Of a stretch of 24,952 nt of DNA, positions 1 to 7,554 are shown piece after piece; the first letter of the stretch is position 1, and every line of letters begins with the position of its first letter. The position numbers and the translations under genes are program-made. The notes beneath the pieces are model-generated. The model was not told where the DNA came from. It searched no databases and worked only from the letters and a program-made list of their open reading frames with translations. The stretch lies in NCBI GenBank assembly GCA_043789035.1, contig JAYWIG010000341.1, positions 1-24,952 on the forward strand, in the 5' to 3' direction. The DNA is from JAYWIG01 sp043789035. GTDB taxonomy: Bacteria > Pseudomonadota > Gammaproteobacteria > Burkholderiales > Burkholderiaceae_E.

Positions 1-1051
1 CCAAACAATCGACTTCATAAAGCTCTAAACCTGAAAGTTGCGCTATCAGCTTCGCAAATTCTGTCTTGCCCGTCCCTGGTGGGCCATAGAGCAAAACATT
101 AATTCCTTTTTCGAGTTGCCCGGATTCACCGCCAACTGCTGACTTGAGCAATGCGGTAAGGTAGCGCGCATCGGACTCCACATGAGGGAAATCATCTAGC
201 TTTAAACCAGTCACCGAGGCCGGGCGCGTGAATGCCGCCATCATCGATGACTCGGTCGGAAAATCAGTAGTTAACACGCCTAAGAGCTTATCGCTAACCC
301 GCATCAAATCACCAAGATCCGTTATGGCGTGTTCGGCGATAGGTGTTTCAATGAGGCCCAAAGATTCAAGCCTGCCGCCCTGCTTCAAGACCATACCCAC
401 TTCACCAGCAGTAAGCCCTAAAACATGGCCTAGCATTGCATAGGCCTCTTGGGCGCTGGCCGCCTTGCAATCAACTAGAACTGGACGCAACTCACGCTGG
501 TACTTGCAAAGAGAAGCGTGCAACAAGATGCTTTGCTCAGAGTCTGAAAGGCCAAGCACAGTTGACAACATTCGGATATTGTCGATCAAGCGGATGCGAA
601 CCTTGGCTAACTTGGTATCGAGCAAACCAACAGTTTGTTGGAACATCGCCAATACTTCTTTGGAATTGAGTTTGACGAACTCATCGATAAAGTAATACAG
701 CGACGCATCGTCATACAGGCCATTCCAAGAGCCATGGCGCACCATGAACTCATCAAGAGATAACTTACTTATGTCTTGCCAAGCCGCCATGTCAGTGCAG
801 CGTTTGGTGAGAAAGTCTTTAAGACGCACAAGCACAGGCTCTGGCCATGCGAAGTAACGCCCACTTAGCGTAACAACATTGTTGATGTCTCGGCGTAAAT
901 TGAATTTAGGCCCGAGTTGCAGAATTGTTTTAAGCGCAAAACGCGCGCAAAGTAAATCTAGCGGCGCGGAAAACTCGAATGCGGACGACGTGTATACCTT
1001 ATCGCCATCAAGGCGATCGGTTCTACTGTCAAGGCGAAGGTCTTCTTTCAT
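1..1051 (-). CDS. AAA-family ATPase, N-terminal part (cut by window start)
   Basis: The frame is open from an ATG at 1051 down to the left edge: 350 codons, with the C-terminal part outside the window. A Walker A motif GPPGTGKT lies at residues 323-330, preceded by INVLLY and followed by EFAKLIAQ, as in SpoVK/COG0464-type AAA ATPases. Walker B, sensor and arginine-finger motifs would lie beyond the edge. The roughly 320 residues before it form a mostly helical region I do not recognise, presumably a substrate- or partner-binding domain. An AGGA sequence about six bases upstream supports the chosen ATG. The gene is transcribed away from the acyltransferase, with 124 bases between them. The AAA class is clear; the specific role (remodelling or chaperone-like) is unknown. 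Confidence 0.8.
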   Translation of the reverse strand, partial: MKEDLRLDSRTDRLDGDKVYTSSAFEFSAPLDLLCARFALKTILQLGPKFNLRRDINNVVTLSGRYFAWPEPVLVRLKDFLTKRCTDMAAWQDISKLSLDEFMVRHGSWNGLYDDASLYYFIDEFVKLNSKEVLAMFQQTVGLLDTKLAKVRIRLIDNIRMLSTVLGLSDSEQSILLHASLCKYQRELRPVLVDCKAASAQEAYAMLGHVLGLTAGEVGMVLKQGGRLESLGLIETPIAEHAITDLGDLMRVSDKLLGVLTTDFPTESSMMAAFTRPASVTGLKLDDFPHVESDARYLTALLKSAVGGESGQLEKGINVLLYGPPGTGKTEFAKLIAQLSGLELYEVDCL

Positions 1052-1175
1052 TCGTTTTCCTAGGGCTGGCGTTAGCAAAAAGTACATGGAACTTTATACA
1101 ACTTATTTCCTACATTAACGCGCCACTGCGCGAGCGGATTACGTGAAACTGAGAAATATTTCCTGTCGGAAAACT

Positions 1176-2630
1176 TTACTGAAACAACGCCGTTTCAATG
1201 ATGTCTGCGTCTATGTTCGAGCCAAACATTTCATGCGGCAAAAGCGAAAGTGTATACACAAGCTTATTAAACTCAGGTTCGAATCCATCAATAATGTGCT
1301 GAGGTTCATCACATAGCTCAGTATCCGTAATCACACCGAACTGCACGCCACCGTTATAGGACAAGATTGAGACACCTAAACCAATGTCTCCGGACTGCGG
1401 TACCCAGAATAGCATCTGCTTGACCTTTGCACCAGCAACGTAAAGAGGGGTTTGTGGCCCCGGAACATTGGTCATCACTGCACTCGCCTTTCTTGCAAGG
1501 ATATCGAGAACCTGTGTTTGCACCGGTTTAGGTGTCGCGCCGACTAAACCAAGTACTCCAAAGGATAAGAATGCTTGGTAGCCTGTTTTAAGCTCATTCA
1601 TACGTCGCTGCACTTCCAGCACCCTTGCAATAGGGTTGATCATGCCGACTGGAAGCGTCAAAGGGACTAAACCAAACTTGTTTCCCAGCTTGTAAGCGTC
1701 CTTAAGAGCCCTAAGATTTACAGGCACCATAGCGCGCATTTCCGTGTCTTTGGCCACTGGTTCATGTTGCAGCAGGTAGTTGCGTAAGGCACCGGCAACG
1801 CAAGCAAGTAAAACATCATTAATAGAGCAATTTAACGCTTTGCTGACAGCTTTTACCTCGTCTAGCGGCAGGGGTTTGTTCCAAGCGACCGCCTTAGCCG
1901 TACCAGGTTTACCCTTGAGCTTTGTAGGTGTGTCGTTAGGCATCATCGCAATTTTTGCAGCGTCCTTGAGAACTTGCGCCGCAATCTGCGCATAGTCAAC
2001 AAGGCGATCCGGTTGCGCTAAGATCTCCAAAGACTTAGACCACGCAGTCCCACTCGCCGAAATTGCTTTTATCGTGCCTTTAGTGATCGGGTTGATATAG
2101 GGCATCCAAGGGTTTTGTTCTCCATCGGATTCTTGCCTTTTCAAGCCTGGTATGGGCGGTGCTGAATCAGTCAGAGACATAGTGACCGCAACTAGAGCAA
2201 TGCCGTCTGCAATGCAATGATGAATTCTTGCCACCAAAGCATTGCTACCGTTGTAGTTCTCGACCAAGCAAAACTGCCAAAGCGGTTGCTCCGGGTTCAA
2301 TGGCTCCATGGAAAGCTTGCCCACCAAGATCTGCAGATCTTGGTCCGATCCTGTCTTCCTACCTTTTTCAGCCGGTATTAGTCGAATTTGCTTGACGTGA
2401 TTATTGAGGTCGAAATGTTTGTCATCCACCCACCAAGCACCGGTAGACTCCATTTCAACTTTTTGCTTAAAGCGTCGAAAACTAAGAAGTCGCTCAGAGA
2501 CTACAGCCCGCAAAGCCTTGATATCAAGAGATGACTCAAACACGTGGATGCCCACAATCATCATCAAATTGCTCTTGCTATCCATACGGAGCCAAGCAGT
2601 GTCCACGGTGGACATCTTTTCACGGGCCAT
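1176..2630 (-). CDS. Wax ester synthase / diacylglycerol acyltransferase (WS/DGAT)
   Basis: The 484-residue protein belongs to the bacterial bifunctional WS/DGAT family, which transfers acyl groups from acyl-CoA to long-chain alcohols or diacylglycerol to make storage wax esters or triacylglycerol. Visible landmarks are the N-terminal AREKMSTVDTAWLRMD block, PLW at residues 116-118, the catalytic HHxxxDG motif (HHCIADG, 137-143), a conserved Asn-Asp pair in SINDVLLA (271-272) and a C-terminal NVPGPQTPLY block. The frame also offers a TTG six bases upstream at 2636. The ATG at 2630 is preferred because AAGG sits nine bases before it but only three before the TTG. It diverges from an acyl-CoA-binding protein gene, which suggests shared acyl-CoA handling. 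Substrate preference cannot be read from the sequence. Confidence 0.9.
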   Translation of the reverse strand: MAREKMSTVDTAWLRMDSKSNLMMIVGIHVFESSLDIKALRAVVSERLLSFRRFKQKVEMESTGAWWVDDKHFDLNNHVKQIRLIPAEKGRKTGSDQDLQILVGKLSMEPLNPEQPLWQFCLVENYNGSNALVARIHHCIADGIALVAVTMSLTDSAPPIPGLKRQESDGEQNPWMPYINPITKGTIKAISASGTAWSKSLEILAQPDRLVDYAQIAAQVLKDAAKIAMMPNDTPTKLKGKPGTAKAVAWNKPLPLDEVKAVSKALNCSINDVLLACVAGALRNYLLQHEPVAKDTEMRAMVPVNLRALKDAYKLGNKFGLVPLTLPVGMINPIARVLEVQRRMNELKTGYQAFLSFGVLGLVGATPKPVQTQVLDILARKASAVMTNVPGPQTPLYVAGAKVKQMLFWVPQSGDIGLGVSILSYNGGVQFGVITDTELCDEPQHIIDGFEPEFNKLVYTLSLLPHEMFGSNIDADIIETALFQ

Positions 2631-2742
2631 ATTCAACTACCTTTTTATAACAAAACTTATTCTTCGCGGCGTTTTTGCTTATCATAACCATTGTTTTAAG
2701 ATTTTCACGATAACGCTATTCCAGCCTTTTTAGGAGATACTC

Positions 2743-2997
2743 ATGGCCGATTTATCCAAACAATTCGAACAAGCAGTTGCTGACTCAAAAAACCTAACAG
2801 AGCGCCCAGATAACGGCACCTTGCTCAAGCTTTACGCTCTTTACAAGCAAGGAAGCACTGGCGACGTCGATGGCAAGCGCCCGGGTTTTACAGACATGGT
2901 TGGCAGAGCCAAGTGGGACGCTTGGAATGAAATCAAGGGTACCGACCAAAAAACTGCCATGACAGACTACGTTGAACTCATTGAGAGCTTAAAGTAA
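2743..2997 (+). CDS. Acyl-CoA-binding protein (ACBP)
   Basis: This small 84-residue protein matches the ACBP family over its whole length. Such proteins are four-helix cytosolic carriers that bind long-chain acyl-CoA esters and buffer or deliver them to enzymes. The hallmark central block runs from LLKLYALYKQGSTGDV through KRPGFTDMVGRAKWDAW, containing the conserved tyrosines and lysines that contact the CoA moiety. AGGAGA just upstream is a strong ribosome-binding site for the ATG. The gene diverges from a WS/DGAT acyltransferase, whose substrate is acyl-CoA, so a role in supplying or buffering that pool is a reasonable inference. ACBP is best known from eukaryotes and occurs in only some bacteria. 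Confidence 0.93.
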   Translation: MADLSKQFEQAVADSKNLTERPDNGTLLKLYALYKQGSTGDVDGKRPGFTDMVGRAKWDAWNEIKGTDQKTAMTDYVELIESLK

Positions 2998-3021
2998 TTG
3001 TTGGATTATTAAGGATGTACG

Positions 3022-4023
3022 ATGGAAAGTCTGGATCTTAGAGTTTTAAATGATTGCGTTGCTTGGCACCGCGCCGGCAGATCAGTTACTTTGGTGACCG
3101 TGGTAGAGACTTGGGGTAGCGCCCCTCGCCCACCTGGCGCATTACTTGCTGTCCGAGAGGATGGCGTTGTGAGTGGTTCCGTTTCTGGTGGTTGCGTGGA
3201 AGACGATTTGATTGCCCGTATCAAAGCCGGTGAATATGACGCAAAAGATTCTGCCAAGCCTTCCATCATTGCTTACGGTGTCAGCAAAGAAGAAGCTGCG
3301 CGTTTTGGTTTGCCTTGTGGCGGAACCCTGCGTTTGGTTCAAGAACCACTTTTGGAGATCAAATGGGTGGAACAACTTCTCGCGAAAACAGCCGCGCATG
3401 AAGTGGTAGCTCGTACTCTGAACTTGGCCTCAGGCAAGGTAACGCTCACAACCGCATCGCGCTCAGAAGTCATGAGCTTCGATGGTATCGATTTAAAAAC
3501 TGTATTTGGCCCAAAGTGGCGAATGCTGTTAATTGGCGCAGGCCAACTGAGTCAAGCTGTCGCCGCGATGGCAAAGATGCTTGATTTTGAAGTGTTAGTG
3601 TGCGACCCACGTGACGAATATGCCGAAACGCTGAATATTGCCGACGCTACACGAGTCGATGGAATGCCCGATGACGTTGTGCGTGAGTTAGTGCCCGATG
3701 CACATACGGCCATCATTGCCCTCACTCATGACCCAAAGCTCGATGACATGGCCCTGCTTGAAGCGTTGAAATCGAACGCGTTTTATGTCGGTGCGTTGGG
3801 CTCAGCTCGTAACCAAGCAACTCGCAAGGCGCGTCTAGCTGAACACTTTGATATGACACCCGAAGAACTTGCTCGCTTACACGGGCCAGTAGGTTTGAAG
3901 ATTGGCGCCAAAACGCCAGCTGAGATCGCTGTTTCGATCATGGCGCAAATCATCGAAGTGAAAAACGCAGTTCCGGCGGGGATGCCAGCCTGCGCGTTAG
4001 ATGAAGTTAAGCGTTACAACTGA
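3022..4023 (+). CDS. XdhC/CoxI family protein (molybdenum-cofactor enzyme maturation)
   Basis: The 333-residue protein has the two-domain XdhC architecture. An N-terminal XdhC_CoxI domain contains the ETWGSAPRPPG stretch (29-39) and GGCVE (56-60). A C-terminal Rossmann-like domain begins at LLIGAGQLSQ (169-178), with CDPRDEY at 194-200 and a later YVGALGSARNQATR and GLKIGAKTPAEIAVSI. Known members bind and sulfurate molybdenum cofactor for insertion into xanthine dehydrogenase or related hydroxylases, or assist CO-dehydrogenase-like enzymes. AAGGA six bases before the ATG supports the start. No xdhAB, cox or other molybdo-hydroxylase genes are in the window, so its client enzyme must be encoded elsewhere. 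It is convergent with the FMN dehydrogenase, with a ten-base gap. Confidence 0.88.
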   Translation: MESLDLRVLNDCVAWHRAGRSVTLVTVVETWGSAPRPPGALLAVREDGVVSGSVSGGCVEDDLIARIKAGEYDAKDSAKPSIIAYGVSKEEAARFGLPCGGTLRLVQEPLLEIKWVEQLLAKTAAHEVVARTLNLASGKVTLTTASRSEVMSFDGIDLKTVFGPKWRMLLIGAGQLSQAVAAMAKMLDFEVLVCDPRDEYAETLNIADATRVDGMPDDVVRELVPDAHTAIIALTHDPKLDDMALLEALKSNAFYVGALGSARNQATRKARLAEHFDMTPEELARLHGPVGLKIGAKTPAEIAVSIMAQIIEVKNAVPAGMPACALDEVKRYN

Positions 4024-4033
4024 CCATTAAAGC

Positions 4034-5188
4034 TTAATCTCTTCCCCAATTGGGATTAATCAAAATAGACTGATCAACATAATTGATATTGGTGCGGCCG
4101 CAAAACGCCATACTGATATCAAGTTCCTTGTGGATCATTTCTAAGGTTTTGGTCACGCCTTCGCGCCCCATTGCACCGAGGCCGTACAAGAATGAGCGGC
4201 CGATATAGGTGCCTTGCGCACCTAATGCTTTTGCGCGCAGCACATCTTGGCCGCTGCGAATGCCTCCGTCCATATGAATCTCGATCTGGCCACCGACTGC
4301 GTCTTGAATCAAAGGCAAGGCCTTAATACTCGTCATCGCGCCATCAAGCTGCCTACCACCGTGGTTACTCACAATAATCGCATCTGCGCCGATTTTGGCA
4401 GCAATTTTGGCGTCTTCTGGGTCGATAATGCCTTTGAGAATAATCTTGCCACCCCAACGAGCTTTGATCCATTCCAAATCATTCCAATTTAGACTTGGAT
4501 CAAACTGCTGGGCTGTCCAAGCCGATAGGGACGACATATCGTCAACGCCTGTTACATGCCCGACAATATTGCCAAAGCCACGGCGCTTAGTTCCCAACAT
4601 GCCTAAACACCAACCCGGTTTGGTGGCCATATTCATGATGTTTGGAAGGGTTAATTTTGGCGGCGCAGATAAACCATTCTTAATATCTTTGTGGCGCTGA
4701 CCTAAGATTTGTAAATCTAGCGTAACCACCAAGGCATCGCACCCTGCGGCCTTAGCTCTGTCGATTAGGCGCAACATAAAGTCGCGATCTTTCAATACAT
4801 AAACCTGAAACCAAAACGGCGCTTTGGTGTGCGCTCGAATATCTTCAATGGAGCAAATACTCATTGTCGATAAGGTGAATCGAATGCCAAAAGCTTCGGC
4901 CGCCTGAGCGCCGAGAATTTCACCATCTGCGTGTTGCATCCCGGTTAGACCGGTTGGAGCAATCGCCACAGGCATCGCGACATCAACGCCGATCATTTTG
5001 GTACGTGTCGAGCGGTTTTCCATATTCACAGCTACGCGCTGGCGAAAACCGATGCCGTGAAAATCAGTTTCATTGGCGCGGTAGGTGCTCTCAGTCCACG
5101 CGCCTGAATCGGCATAGTCGTAAAACATTCGTGGGACGCGTTTTTTTGCGAGCAGGCGTAGATCTTCTACGCAGGTAATCGATGTCAT
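4034..5188 (-). CDS. FMN-dependent alpha-hydroxy-acid dehydrogenase/oxidase (LldD-like)
   Basis: The 384-residue protein belongs to the FMN-dependent family that oxidises L-2-hydroxy acids to 2-keto acids (lactate, glycolate, mandelate). Family residues are in place: the FYDYADSGAWTE entry motif (22-33), QVY with Tyr130, TLD with Asp158, Lys252, the catalytic His276 and substrate-binding Arg279 in SNHGGRQLDG, the DGG phosphate-binding loop (307-309) and GRSFLYGL. It is the last gene of a leftward run, ten bases after the CoA-transferase B stop, so it is probably co-transcribed with the CoA-transferase and amidohydrolase genes. That context suggests a hydroxy acid arising in the same catabolic route rather than plain lactate use, but this is inference. 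The upstream ribosome-binding site is weak, consistent with coupling. Confidence 0.88.
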   Translation of the reverse strand: MTSITCVEDLRLLAKKRVPRMFYDYADSGAWTESTYRANETDFHGIGFRQRVAVNMENRSTRTKMIGVDVAMPVAIAPTGLTGMQHADGEILGAQAAEAFGIRFTLSTMSICSIEDIRAHTKAPFWFQVYVLKDRDFMLRLIDRAKAAGCDALVVTLDLQILGQRHKDIKNGLSAPPKLTLPNIMNMATKPGWCLGMLGTKRRGFGNIVGHVTGVDDMSSLSAWTAQQFDPSLNWNDLEWIKARWGGKIILKGIIDPEDAKIAAKIGADAIIVSNHGGRQLDGAMTSIKALPLIQDAVGGQIEIHMDGGIRSGQDVLRAKALGAQGTYIGRSFLYGLGAMGREGVTKTLEMIHKELDISMAFCGRTNINYVDQSILINPNWGRD

Positions 5189-5198
5189 AGGGACTTTA

Positions 5199-5837
5199 CT
5201 AAATTAATTTGGCGGCAGTTTTTGCTTGAATCGCTTCCCGGCTGACGCCTGGCGCAAGCTCCAACAACTTCAAACCGGCAGCGGTTACTTCCATCACACC
5301 CAAGTCGGTAATGATCATGTTAACCACGCCTTTACCGGTTAAAGGCAGGGTGCATTTCTCAACAATCTTGATATCTTCTGTACCGTCTTTTTTCTTAGCA
5401 GTGTGCTCCATCAAGACAATGACTCGGCCAACACCCGCGACCAAATCCATGGCTCCGCCCATACCTTTAATCATCTTGCCTGGGATCATCCAGTTAGCTA
5501 GATCGCCATTACCGCTAACTTGAAGTGCACCAAGAATGGCTAAGTTAATCTTGCCACCGCGAATCATCGCGAAAGAATCTGCTGACGAAAAAATCGCTGA
5601 GCCAGGTATCGGCGTAATAGTTTGCTTGCCGGCGTTAATCATGTCTGGATCAACTTCATGTTCTTTCGGGAACGGGCCTATGCCTAGCAAACCATTTTCT
5701 GACTGAAGCCAAACTTCTTTACCCGGCGGCACATGGTTTGCCACCAAAGTCGGCAAACCAATGCCAAGGTTCACATAAAAACCATCTTGTAATTCTTGGG
5801 CCGCACGCGCAGCCATCTCATCACGATTCCAAGCCAT
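5199..5837 (-). CDS. 3-oxoacid CoA-transferase, subunit B
   Basis: The 212-residue protein is the beta subunit of a family I CoA-transferase. LQSENGLLG at residues 44-52 is the subunit-B signature, and Glu47 would form the covalent glutamyl-CoA thioester. The NLGIGLPTLVANHVPPG segment (23-39) and the DLVAGVGRVIVLMEHT stretch are also typical. With subunit A encoded 11 bases upstream, it should exchange CoA between succinyl-CoA or acetyl-CoA and a 3-oxo acid such as acetoacetate or 3-oxoadipate. AAGGAT upstream supports the ATG. No other beta-ketoadipate genes are present, so naming it PcaJ would not be justified; ScoB, AtoA or PcaJ remain possible. Confidence 0.88.
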   Translation of the reverse strand: MAWNRDEMAARAAQELQDGFYVNLGIGLPTLVANHVPPGKEVWLQSENGLLGIGPFPKEHEVDPDMINAGKQTITPIPGSAIFSSADSFAMIRGGKINLAILGALQVSGNGDLANWMIPGKMIKGMGGAMDLVAGVGRVIVLMEHTAKKKDGTEDIKIVEKCTLPLTGKGVVNMIITDLGVMEVTAAGLKLLELAPGVSREAIQAKTAAKLI

Positions 5838-5848
5838 TTTCTATATCC

Positions 5849-6547
5849 TTATTTCGTCACAGTGCGCTGTTCGATGCGCTTCTCAGGCGTAGCGTTCAAC
5901 ACGATTCGATGAACATAAATACCTGGCAAATGAATACTGTCTGGGTCGAAACTACCGGTATCGACAATCTCTTCAACTTCAACAACAGTGATTTTTCCTG
6001 CCATCGCAACGTTGGGATTAAAGTTACGTGCCGTGCGCCTGAACAGTAAGTTACCGGCTCTATCGGCCTTCCATGCTTTGACGAGGGAAACATCGGGCAC
6101 CAACGAACGTTCCATCACATAAGTTACGCCGTCGAATTCACGGGTTTCTTTGCCTTCAGCAATCAGGGTGCCCACACCAGTTCGCGTAAAGAAAGCAGGA
6201 ATTCCAGCACCACCTGCACGCAGTTTTTCAGCCAATGTTCCCTGTGGCGTGAACTCGAGTTCTAGTTCAGCAGCTAAATACTGGCGCTCAAACTCTTTGT
6301 TCTCGCCCACATAGGAGGCAATCATTTTTTTGCACTGGCGCGATTCGAGCAAAAGCCCCAAACCAAAGCCGTCAACACCGGCATTGTTTGAAATACAGGT
6401 AAGGTTTTGAACACCAGATTCGCGCAACGCAGCTATTAGCGCTTCGGGGATACCGCAAAGACCAAAACCACCCACGGCGATTAATTGATTGTCTTTGACT
6501 ACGCCTTTGAGAGCCTCGGCAGCCGAGGCAAATACTTTGTTAGCCAT
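5849..6547 (-). CDS. 3-oxoacid CoA-transferase, subunit A
   Basis: The 232-residue protein is the alpha subunit paired with the B subunit immediately downstream. DNQLIAVGGFGLCGIP at residues 19-34 matches the family I CoA-transferase signature with its glycine-rich GGFGLCG loop, and CISNNAG (51-57) follows as usual. The open frame extends to a TTG at 6571, but the ATG at 6547 gives the expected MANKVFASAAEAL start and normal length. Neither start has a good ribosome-binding site. The gene lies between the amidohydrolase and subunit B in one leftward run. Substrate assignment has the same ambiguity as for subunit B. Confidence 0.87.
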   Translation of the reverse strand: MANKVFASAAEALKGVVKDNQLIAVGGFGLCGIPEALIAALRESGVQNLTCISNNAGVDGFGLGLLLESRQCKKMIASYVGENKEFERQYLAAELELEFTPQGTLAEKLRAGGAGIPAFFTRTGVGTLIAEGKETREFDGVTYVMERSLVPDVSLVKAWKADRAGNLLFRRTARNFNPNVAMAGKITVVEVEEIVDTGSFDPDSIHLPGIYVHRIVLNATPEKRIEQRTVTK

Positions 6548-6618
6548 TTGTAGAGAGGCGGAAAGCCCCAAAAAGAATTGAACGAAACCTGATGATAAAT
6601 CAAGCTTCAGCCGTTCTC

Positions 6619-7503
6619 TTAAATCGCTGACTTAGTTTCGGCAGAAAGTCCCAAAAGGCGCATTGCATTGCTTTTTAAGATGCCCGGCATGACTTCTGGT
6701 TTAAAACCGGCAACCTCAAAATCCTTCATCCAACGCTCTGGCGTAATCAATGGATAGTCAGACCCGAACAGCACCCTGTCTTTCAAAAGAGTGTTTGCAT
6801 ATTGAATTAGCTGCTGTGGGAAGTATTTGGGGCTCCATCCAGATAGATCAATCCAAACGTTCGGTTTGTGCGTGGCAACTGACAGTGCTTCGTCCTGCCA
6901 TGGCCAGCTGGGATGGGCCATCACGATTTGCATATCTGGGAAATCAATCGCCACGTCATCTAAATGCATGGGGTTGCTATACTCAAGACGCAAACCGCCT
7001 CCACAGCGCATACCGCTGCCAATACCGCTATGGCCTGTGTGAAAAATTGCCGGCATTTTGGCCTCGTTGATCACTTCGTAGATTGGCCAAGCCATCTTGT
7101 CATAAGGGTGATAACCTTGCACGGTTGGGTGAAACTTAAAGCCCTTCACGCCTTCTTCTTTTATCAAACGCTCCGCTTCACGCGCGCCCATCTTTCCCTT
7201 ATGTGGATCGATACTTGCAAAGGCGATCATCATGTCGGAATTCTCACGTGCTGCTTGTGCGATCTCCTCATTCGGAATGCGTCGGCGCCCTAGTTGCGCC
7301 TCACTATCGACCGTAAACATCACCAAGCCAATTTTCTTTTCCCGGTAATAGGCGATAGTTTCAGCGATCGAAGGCCTGCGGCTATTTTTAAAATATTTGT
7401 CCGCAGCCCTGTCGTATTCTTCGCCATAGGCATCAAACGGGTTCCAGCAGGACATTTCTGCATGAGTGTGAATATCAATTGCGACGAGATTTTCGAAATC
7501 CAT
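6619..7503 (-). CDS. Amidohydrolase-family metal-dependent hydrolase (possible aryl beta-ketoacyl-CoA hydrolase)
   Basis: The 294-residue TIM-barrel protein is of the amidohydrolase-2 (ACMSD-like) group. Likely metal ligands are the N-terminal HxH pair (His12, His14 in IDIHTH), a histidine in FHTGH (155 or 158), His197 in MAHPSWPW and Asp249 in GSDYP; FKFHP (122-126) is also typical. Members act as decarboxylases, hydratases or hydrolases. Some related proteins hydrolyse 4-hydroxyphenyl-beta-ketoacyl-CoA in hydroxycinnamate breakdown (CouO type). That reading fits the divergent aryl-CoA ligase and hydratase genes but is an inference from context. The ATG at 7503 has AGGT close upstream. It is the first gene of a four-gene leftward run. 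Confidence 0.8.
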   Translation of the reverse strand: MDFENLVAIDIHTHAEMSCWNPFDAYGEEYDRAADKYFKNSRRPSIAETIAYYREKKIGLVMFTVDSEAQLGRRRIPNEEIAQAARENSDMMIAFASIDPHKGKMGAREAERLIKEEGVKGFKFHPTVQGYHPYDKMAWPIYEVINEAKMPAIFHTGHSGIGSGMRCGGGLRLEYSNPMHLDDVAIDFPDMQIVMAHPSWPWQDEALSVATHKPNVWIDLSGWSPKYFPQQLIQYANTLLKDRVLFGSDYPLITPERWMKDFEVAGFKPEVMPGILKSNAMRLLGLSAETKSAI

Positions 7504-7522
7504 ATGAACCTAGTTGAATTAG

Positions 7523-7551
7523 TTGACTTGGTTATAAATCATAACAATAAT
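7523..7551 (+). promoter_or_regulatory. Sigma-70-like promoter of the hydratase-ligase-marR operon, possibly leaderless
   Basis: TTGACT (7523-7528) and AATAAT (7546-7551) are separated by 17 bases; each differs from consensus at one position. Transcription would be expected to start around 7557-7559, on the ATG at 7555 or the second ATG at 7558, and no ribosome-binding site precedes either. Spacing and hexamers are seen; leaderless transcription is inferred. Confidence 0.5.
7531..7545. promoter_or_regulatory. Inverted repeat in the divergent promoter region, candidate MarR operator
   Basis: GTTAT-AAATC-ATAAC is a perfect 5-bp inverted repeat lying between the -35 and -10 hexamers of the rightward promoter and within the 51-bp gap shared with the leftward run. 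A repressor bound here would block the rightward promoter and perhaps the leftward one. The operon's own MarR protein is the obvious candidate. The repeat is seen; its binding partner is inferred. Confidence 0.4.
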
Positions 7552-7554
7552 TGA

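Noticed and set aside
1159..1172. Hairpin TTTCC-loop-GGAAA after the WS/DGAT stop, as a possible terminator.
   Set aside because: The stem is only five base pairs, mostly A-T, and the following T-run is interrupted; too weak to call.
5199..6547. Naming the CoA-transferase pair pcaIJ.
   Set aside because: No other beta-ketoadipate pathway genes are present and the sequence does not separate acetoacetate from 3-oxoadipate transferases.
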